A stretch of 38,044 bases of DNA from Streptomyces coelicoflavus (GTDB lineage: Bacteria; Actinomycetota; Actinomycetes; Streptomycetales; Streptomycetaceae), in assembly GCF_003112555.1 (NCBI RefSeq), contig NZ_BEWB01000026.1, positions 1-38,044 on the forward strand, read 5' to 3'. Below, piece by piece: positions 31,340 through 38,044 of the stretch; the stretch's first letter is position 1; the number at the start of each line of letters is the position of its first letter. A program made the translations under genes and the position numbers. The notes under the pieces are model-generated. The model did no database searches. It was not told where the DNA came from and saw only the letters and a program-made list of their open reading frames with translations.

Positions 31340-32989
31340 GTGTCCTCCCTCTTCGCGCGCCACAAGCGCACCACGCTGGCCCTGGCCACCGCGGTCGCCG
31401 CCGGAGCGATGCTCACCACCGGTCTGACCGCGGGCAACGCGGCCGCCGACAGCACCGCGCCGTCGGCGCTCGCGGGCGCCCCCGTCCTGCTGTCGGACAC
31501 CGCCCGCAGCGCGCTCATACAGGAGCAGCAGGCCGGCGCGGCCGGTGCCGCCCGGGAGATCGGCCTCGGCGCCAAGGAGAAGCTGGTCGTCAAGGACGTG
31601 GTCAAGGACCGCGACGGCACCGTGCACACCCGCTACGAGCGCACCTACGACGGCCTGCCCGTCCTCGGCGGCGACCTCGTCGTGCACCGCTCGAAGTCCG
31701 GCGCCACCGAAGGCGTCACCAAGGCGACGAAGGCCGCCATCAAGGTGGCCACGGTCACGCCCAAGGTCAAGGCGGCCAAGGCCGAGCAGCAGGCGCTGTC
31801 CGCGGCGAAGGACGCCGGGTCCTCGAAGACCGCGGCCGACTCCGCGCCCCGCAAGGTGATCTGGGCCGCCGAGGGCAAGCCCGTCCTCGCCTACGAGACC
31901 GTGGTCGGCGGCTTCCAGGACGACGGCACCCCGAACGAGCTGCACGTCGTCACCGACGCCGCCACCGGCGCCAAGCTGTACGAGTACCAGGGCATCCAGA
32001 CCGGCTCCGGCAAGAGCCTCTACTCGGGCACGGTCGAACTCGGCACCACCAAGTCGGGGTCGTCGTACCAGCTCCTCGACACCGGGCGCGGCGGCCACAA
32101 GACGTACAACCTGGCCCGCAAGACCTCCGGCACCGGCACCCTGTTCACCGACGCCGACGACACCTGGGGCACCGGCGCCGCCTCCAGCGACCCGCAGGAC
32201 CAGACCGCCGCCGTCGACGCCGCCTACGGCGCCCAGGTCACCTGGGACTTCTACAAGGAGAGCTTCGGCCGCAACGGCATCAAGAACGACGGCAAGGCGG
32301 CCTACTCCCGCGTCCACTACGGCAGCAACTACGTCAACGCCTTCTGGTCGGACCAGTGCTTCTGCATGACCTACGGCGACGGCTCGGGCAACACCAACCC
32401 GCTCACCTCCATCGACGTGGCCGCGCACGAGATGACCCACGGCGTCACCTCCAACACCGCGGGACTCAACTACAGCGGCGAGTCCGGCGGCCTCAACGAG
32501 GCGACCAGCGACATCTTCGGCACCGGCGTGGAGTACTTCGCGAACAGCTCGGCCGACAAGGGCGACTACCTCATCGGCGAGCAGATCGACATCAACGGCG
32601 ACGGCACCCCGCTGCGCTACATGGACAAGCCCAGCAAGGACGGCGCGTCCAAGGACTACTGGGACTCGGGTCTCGGCGGCGTCGACGTGCACTACTCGTC
32701 CGGTCCCGCCAACCACTTCTTCTTCCTCCTGTCGGAGGGCAGCGGGGCCCGGACGGTCGACGGGGTCGACTACGACTCGCCGACCCACGACGGTTCCACC
32801 GTCACCGGCATCGGCCGCGACAAGGCACTCCAGATCTGGTACAAGGCGCTGACCGAGTACATGACGTCGACGACCGACTACGCCGACGCCCGCACGGCCA
32901 CCCTGAGCGCGGCGTCCGACCTGTACGGCGCCGACAGCACCGAGTACAAGACGGTGGGCGCGGCCTGGACCGCGATCAACGTGAACTGA
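31340..32989 (+). CDS. secreted thermolysin-like (M4) zinc metalloprotease without P-domain
   Basis: The 549-residue precursor is a close paralogue of the preceding protease: signal peptide (TTLALATAVAAGAMLTTGLT, ending NAAA), FTP/PepSY propeptide with the same RYERTYDGLPVLGGDLVV, and the M4 domain with HEMTH (H363, E364, H367), E387 in GGLNEATSD and the DVHYSSGPANHFF histidine. It ends at the natural end of the M4 fold (AWTAINVN), so the P-domain is missing altogether. The GTG has AAGGAG 5 bp upstream. Its own promoter matches that of the first copy, and hairpins isolate the two transcripts. It probably degrades external protein during growth-phase change or sporulation. Zinc and calcium dependence are inferred from the family. 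Confidence 0.93.
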   Translation: MSSLFARHKRTTLALATAVAAGAMLTTGLTAGNAAADSTAPSALAGAPVLLSDTARSALIQEQQAGAAGAAREIGLGAKEKLVVKDVVKDRDGTVHTRYERTYDGLPVLGGDLVVHRSKSGATEGVTKATKAAIKVATVTPKVKAAKAEQQALSAAKDAGSSKTAADSAPRKVIWAAEGKPVLAYETVVGGFQDDGTPNELHVVTDAATGAKLYEYQGIQTGSGKSLYSGTVELGTTKSGSSYQLLDTGRGGHKTYNLARKTSGTGTLFTDADDTWGTGAASSDPQDQTAAVDAAYGAQVTWDFYKESFGRNGIKNDGKAAYSRVHYGSNYVNAFWSDQCFCMTYGDGSGNTNPLTSIDVAAHEMTHGVTSNTAGLNYSGESGGLNEATSDIFGTGVEYFANSSADKGDYLIGEQIDINGDGTPLRYMDKPSKDGASKDYWDSGLGGVDVHYSSGPANHFFFLLSEGSGARTVDGVDYDSPTHDGSTVTGIGRDKALQIWYKALTEYMTSTTDYADARTATLSAASDLYGADSTEYKTVGAAWTAINVN

Positions 32990-33005
32990 CCGCCACGCAT
33001 GCGAC

Positions 33006-33043
33006 GGGCGGCACCCGGAACCAGCGGTTCCCGGGTGCCGCCC
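33006..33043 (+). terminator. hairpin terminator of the second protease gene
   Basis: GGGCGGCACCCGG-AACC (33006-33022) pairs with GGTT-CCCGGGTGCCGCCC (33026-33043), with a single bulged base and a 3-nt loop. It is 16 bp after the stop and 15 bp before the next gene. Confidence 0.75.
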
Positions 33044-33057
33044 TACCCTTGGGACCC

Positions 33058-33567
33058 ATGTCCTTCACGTACGACGACGTCGGCGCCACCCGCGAGCAGG
33101 GCGCGTGCCCGCCCGGCTTCCGCCCCATGCACGTACGCACCCGCCTCGGGGAGGGCGAACCGGTCTTCCGGCGGGCGGTCGAGGCCGTGCTCACCTGGGA
33201 GATGCACCGGGAGATGGGTGTCGGCATCGACGCGAGCGCGGAGCGTGCCGCGCCCGGCGTGGACGTCACCGTCACCCTCGCCGGCATGATCAAGGCGCCC
33301 TGCCGGGTGGTGTGGACCCTGGAGGAGCCGCGCCGGGCCGGCTGGGCCTACGGCACGCTGCCCGGGCACCCGGAGTCCGGCGAGGAGGCCTTCGTGGTGG
33401 ACCGCACGGGTGACGGCACCGTGTGGCTGACGGTGTCCGCCTTCAGCCGCCCCGCCAAGTGGTACGCCAAGGCCGGCGGGCCGGCCGCCCGCGCCTTCCA
33501 GCACGCCTACGCCCGCCGCTGCGGCACCGTCCTCAGGCGGCTGAGCGGCGGCGACGAGGAGGACTGA
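33058..33567 (+). CDS. DUF1990 family protein
   Basis: The 169-residue protein matches the DUF1990 pattern: FTYDDVGATREQ at the start, a helix with VLTWEMHREMGVGI, VDVTVTLAG, CRVVWTLEEPRRAGWAYGTLPGHPESGEEAF and FSRPAKWYAKAGGPAARAFQ near the end. The fold is probably a beta-barrel of the SRPBCC/START type that could bind a small hydrophobic molecule, but no activity is known. There is no signal peptide or membrane helix. The ATG has no clear ribosome site and lies 15 bp beyond the protease terminator, so its promoter must overlap the hairpin or it depends on read-through. It converges with glgP. Confidence 0.85.
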   Translation: MSFTYDDVGATREQGACPPGFRPMHVRTRLGEGEPVFRRAVEAVLTWEMHREMGVGIDASAERAAPGVDVTVTLAGMIKAPCRVVWTLEEPRRAGWAYGTLPGHPESGEEAFVVDRTGDGTVWLTVSAFSRPAKWYAKAGGPAARAFQHAYARRCGTVLRRLSGGDEED

Positions 33568-33624
33568 GCCCCGCCTCGCCACCGCCGCCCGCCGCCGCCC
33601 GTCCCGCCCGGCTGCTCCGGGGGG

Positions 33625-36243
33625 TCACCGCATCAGCAGCCCCGCCGCCTCCACCAGGTCGCCCGAGGGCTCCGCGACCAGGCCGGTCTCCACGCCGGAG
33701 GCGAGCAGCCGGTGCGCGGGCAGGACGCGGACCGTGTAGCCGAAGGGGCCGGTGCGGTCCAGGGCGAGCGGGCCCTCGTAGGCCCAGCGGCCCTCCAGGT
33801 CGGGTCCGCCCACCGGTTTCAGCGGCACCTTGGCCGCGTCGGTGATCCGGTCCTCGGAGTCCACCCGGCCGGAGACCGCCTGCACCTCCACGTCCTCCGG
33901 CGCGAGCTCGCCGAGCTTCACCCGCACCCGCAGGGCGAGCGTGGTGCCGAGTTCGGCGCTGGCGGTGGCGGCGGACGTCTCCACGTGGTCGACGCTCACC
34001 CCCGGCCAGGCCGTCCGCACCCGCGCCTTCCACTCGGCGAGCCCGCGCGCCGAGTCCGGGTCCATCGCGCGGTGCGCCTCGGCGGCGGGCGCGTAGAGCC
34101 GTTCGACGTACTCGCGGACCATGCGGCCGGCCAGCACCTTCGGGCCGAGCAGGCTGAGGGTCCTGCGCACCATCTCCAGCCACCGGTCGGGCAGTCCGCT
34201 CGCGCCCCGCTCGTAGAAGCGCGGGGTGATCCGCTGCTCCAGCAGGTCGTAGAGGGCGTTGGCCTCCATGGCGTCGCGCCGGTCGGGGTCGGTGCCGATG
34301 CCGTCGGCGGTGGGGATCGCCCAGCCGAAGTCCGGCTGGTACCACTCGTCCCACCAGCCGTCGAGGACCGACAGGTTGAGGCAGCCGTTGAGCGCCGCCT
34401 TCATGCCGGAGGTGCCGCACGCCTCCAGGGGCCGCAGCGGGTTGTTCAGCCAGATGTCGCAGCCCGGGTAGAGCTTCTGCGCCATCCCCATGCCGTAGTC
34501 CGGCAGGAACACGATGCGGTGCCGCACCCGCGCGTCGTCGGCGAACCGCACCAGCTCCTGCACCAGCCGCTTTCCGCCGTCGTCCGCCGGGTGCGCCTTG
34601 CCCGCGACGACGATCTGGATCGGCCGCTCGGGGTGCAGCAGCAGCTCCGTCAGCCGCTCCCGGTCGCGCAGCATCAGCGTGAGCCGCTTGTACGACGGGA
34701 CGCGCCGCGCGAAGCCGATGGTGAGCACGTCCGGGTCGAGGGCGTCGTCGATCCAGCCCAGTTCGGCCGTCCCGGCGCCGCGCTGCCGCCAGGAGGCCCG
34801 CAGCCGCTCGCGCACCTCCTCGACGAGCTGGGCGCGCAGGGTGCGGCGCAGCTCCCAGATGTCCTGGTCGGGGATGTCGGCGACCGAGTCCCAGCGGTCC
34901 GAGCCGCCGACGGCCAGCGCGTCCTCGGCCCGCTGCACGCCGATCTGCCGGGCGCCGAGCCGGAACACCTCGGGGGCCACCCAGGTCGGGGCGTGCACAC
35001 CGTTGGTGACGGAGGTGATGGGCACCTCGTCGGCGTCGAAGCCGGGCCACAGTCCGGCGAACATCCCGCGGCTGACCCCGCCGTGCAGCAGGGAGACGCC
35101 GTTGGCACGCTGGGCGAGCCTCAGGCCCATGACGGCCATGTTGAACAGGTTCGGCTCGCCGCCGGGGTAGGTCTCCATGCCGAGCCTGAGGACGCGCTCG
35201 ACGTCGATGCGCGGGAGTTCGGCGTCGGGGCCGAAGTGGCGGGCGACCAGCTCGCGGTCGAAGCGGTCGATGCCGGCCGGGACCGGGGTGTGGGTGGTGA
35301 AGACGGTGCCGGCCCGCACCGCCTCGAGCGCGGAGCCGAAGTCCGCCCCCTCGTCGCACAGTTCGGCGATGCGTTCCAGCCCGAGGAAGCCGGCGTGGCC
35401 CTCGTTGGTGTGGAACACCTCCGGCGCGGCGTGGCCGGTGAGCCGGCAGTACGTGCGCACCGCCCGGACACCTCCTATGCCGAGCAGCATCTCCTGGAGG
35501 AGCCGGTGCTCGCTGCCGCCGCCGTAGAGCCGGTCGGTGACGCCGCGTTCGCCGGGGTCGTTCTCCTCGACGTCGGAGTCGAGCAGCAGCAGCGGCACCC
35601 GGCCGACCTGGGCCAGCCAGACGCGGGCCCGCAGCTCCCGGCCGCCGGGCAGCGCGAGGGCGACGTGCGCCGGGGTGCCGTCGCGCTCCTTCAGGGGCGC
35701 GAGGGGCAGCTCGTGGGGGTCGAGGACGGGGTAGTGCTCCTGCTGCCAGCCGTCCCTGGAGAGGGACTGGCGGAAGTAGCCGTGGCGGTAGAGCAGGCCC
35801 ACGCCGACGAGCGGCACGCCCAGGTCGCTGGCCGCCTTGAGGTGGTCGCCGGCCAGGATGCCGAGTCCGCCGGAGTACTGGGGCAGCGCGGCGGTGATGC
35901 CGAACTCGGGCGAGAAGTAGGCGACGGCGGCGGGGAGTCGGCCCGGCTGGGCCTGGTACCAGCGGTCGCCGGTCAGATAGTGGTCGAGGTCGTCGGCCAC
36001 CGCGGTGAGCCGGCGCAGGAAGCGCCGGTCCTCGGCCAGCTCCGCGAGGCGCGCGGGCCGGACGGTGCCGAGCAGCCGTACCGGGTCGCGGCCGGACGCG
36101 GTCCAGCACTCGGGGTCGACGGACTGGAAGAGGTCGCGGGTCTCCGGGTGCCAGGACCAGCGCAGGTTGCGGGCCAGATCACTGAGCGGCCGGAGGGGGT
36201 CGGGGAGAACGGGACGGACGGTCAGTCGACGGATCGCCTTCAC
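33625..36243 (-). CDS. glgP: glycogen (alpha-glucan) phosphorylase GlgP
   Basis: The 872-residue protein is a GT35 phosphorylase of the actinobacterial type: a DUF3417 N-terminal part (RPLSDLARNLRWSWHPETRDLFQ), AYFSPEFGITAALPQYSGGLG, HTNEGHAGFLGLERI, and the pyridoxal-phosphate site EACGTSGMKAALNG with K615. It releases glucose-1-phosphate from non-reducing ends of alpha-1,4-glucan. In this setting it can also act on the maltosyl-extended polymer made by GlgE. I start at GTG 36243 because the first conserved residues (KAIRRLTVRPVLPDPL) follow directly; GTG 36249 is equally possible. The longer frame to 36489 is noise. It is divergent from glgE across about 370 bp. Confidence 0.93.
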   Translation of the reverse strand: MKAIRRLTVRPVLPDPLRPLSDLARNLRWSWHPETRDLFQSVDPECWTASGRDPVRLLGTVRPARLAELAEDRRFLRRLTAVADDLDHYLTGDRWYQAQPGRLPAAVAYFSPEFGITAALPQYSGGLGILAGDHLKAASDLGVPLVGVGLLYRHGYFRQSLSRDGWQQEHYPVLDPHELPLAPLKERDGTPAHVALALPGGRELRARVWLAQVGRVPLLLLDSDVEENDPGERGVTDRLYGGGSEHRLLQEMLLGIGGVRAVRTYCRLTGHAAPEVFHTNEGHAGFLGLERIAELCDEGADFGSALEAVRAGTVFTTHTPVPAGIDRFDRELVARHFGPDAELPRIDVERVLRLGMETYPGGEPNLFNMAVMGLRLAQRANGVSLLHGGVSRGMFAGLWPGFDADEVPITSVTNGVHAPTWVAPEVFRLGARQIGVQRAEDALAVGGSDRWDSVADIPDQDIWELRRTLRAQLVEEVRERLRASWRQRGAGTAELGWIDDALDPDVLTIGFARRVPSYKRLTLMLRDRERLTELLLHPERPIQIVVAGKAHPADDGGKRLVQELVRFADDARVRHRIVFLPDYGMGMAQKLYPGCDIWLNNPLRPLEACGTSGMKAALNGCLNLSVLDGWWDEWYQPDFGWAIPTADGIGTDPDRRDAMEANALYDLLEQRITPRFYERGASGLPDRWLEMVRRTLSLLGPKVLAGRMVREYVERLYAPAAEAHRAMDPDSARGLAEWKARVRTAWPGVSVDHVETSAATASAELGTTLALRVRVKLGELAPEDVEVQAVSGRVDSEDRITDAAKVPLKPVGGPDLEGRWAYEGPLALDRTGPFGYTVRVLPAHRLLASGVETGLVAEPSGDLVEAAGLLMR

Positions 36244-36249
36244 CCTCAC

Positions 36250-36613
36250 GACGTTACCGCGCGATGTGTCCCATGTTGGAGCCTTCGCCCCGATGCGCCG
36301 GACAGGAACTGACGCGCACGGCGTGTCGATATGGCCGGATCTTTCCCCGTCTGCCTTCTTGTGGCGCTTGGGCCCGCAAGGAAAGCTGCACATGTCGCGA
36401 CGAACGCTGATTGCGGGAGCGACATCCGGGAAAGCGACGGTCAGACCGTGGCGTGTGTCGTGTTGTCGACATACGCGCGAGTAGTTCACAAAGTGCCGGA
36501 TTGCCCACCGGAAGAGTGTGGGAAGGCTCCTGCGGTACGCCCCGCACGCACCTCGCAGGACCCACCTCCCCAGAAGTCATCCGCCCACCCAGTTGACGCG
36601 GACAGGAGCGGTC
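36250..36613. promoter_or_regulatory. divergent promoter region between glgP and glgE
   Basis: No gene is seen in these 364 bp; the short open frames have no family match. It must hold promoters for both directions. TAGTTC (36480-36485) could be a -10 box for glgE, and TGTCGACA (near 36466) is a small palindrome. An AGGAG box at 36604-36608 serves glgE. No operator was recognised. Confidence 0.45.

Positions 36614-38044
<1,431 letters not shown>

Noticed and set aside
33712..36312. 866-codon open frame on the plus strand opposite glgP
   Set aside because: Composition is typical of antisense shadow (Gly/Ala/Val/His-rich) and glgP is complete on the other strand.

Overview
The window is high-GC actinobacterial DNA with the habits of Streptomyces: strong third-position GC, GTG and TTG starts, Shine-Dalgarno GGAGG boxes, and only a few TTA codons. 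Gene content and order from about 5.3 kb to the right end match, from memory, the chromosomal core of the S. coelicolor group around SCO5443-SCO5466 (glgE1, glgP, two M4 proteases, four ABC exporter subunits, a two-component system with a drug-type ABC transporter, glgX, and the scabin-like ADP-ribosyltransferase SCO5461). No database was searched, so the exact species stays open.

Region 1 (1-5.2 kb) looks accessory. It holds a small six-cysteine secreted protein, a GT-C/GT39-like membrane glycosyltransferase that seems to start at CTG, an XRE-HTH/nSTAND NTPase that stops right after its membrane helix, a GtrA-type membrane protein whose 3' end overlaps it, and the frameshifted relic of an integrative-element tyrosine integrase. 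Two of these genes carry a TTA (bldA) codon. The region reads as the scar of an integrated element.

Region 2 (5.2-15.1 kb) is mostly cell-envelope and stress functions: a secreted hypothetical protein, a secreted zinc DD-peptidase, a GH25 muramidase without a signal peptide, an NADP-dependent oxidoreductase, a 70-aa EF-hand protein downstream of a MerR regulator, a GNAT acetyltransferase, a secreted mono-ADP-ribosyltransferase, an RsbW-like ATPase, an enoyl-CoA hydratase, and two tandem paralogous L,D-transpeptidases.

Region 3 (15.2-28.8 kb) starts with glgX. Next comes a minus-strand operon of ABC ATPase, ABC-2 permease, histidine kinase and NarL-type regulator, joined by overlapping stop and start codons. 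Divergent from it is a plus-strand operon of four ABC exporter half-transporters, each overlapping the next by 4 bp. The short spacer between the two operons holds a palindrome, three helically phased repeats and a leaderless promoter. The four half-transporters read as two heterodimers. The second is extremely asymmetric: one subunit has lost Walker A, the Walker B aspartate and the H-loop histidine, and its partner has lost the LSGGQ signature, so exactly one complete ATP site should remain.

Region 4 (28.8-38.0 kb) has two paralogous thermolysin-like proteases with matching promoter regions and strong hairpin terminators, a DUF1990 protein, and divergent glgP and glgE (glgE is cut by the window end). 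With glgX, this supplies glycogen/alpha-glucan breakdown and the maltose-1-phosphate (GlgE) route of alpha-glucan synthesis.
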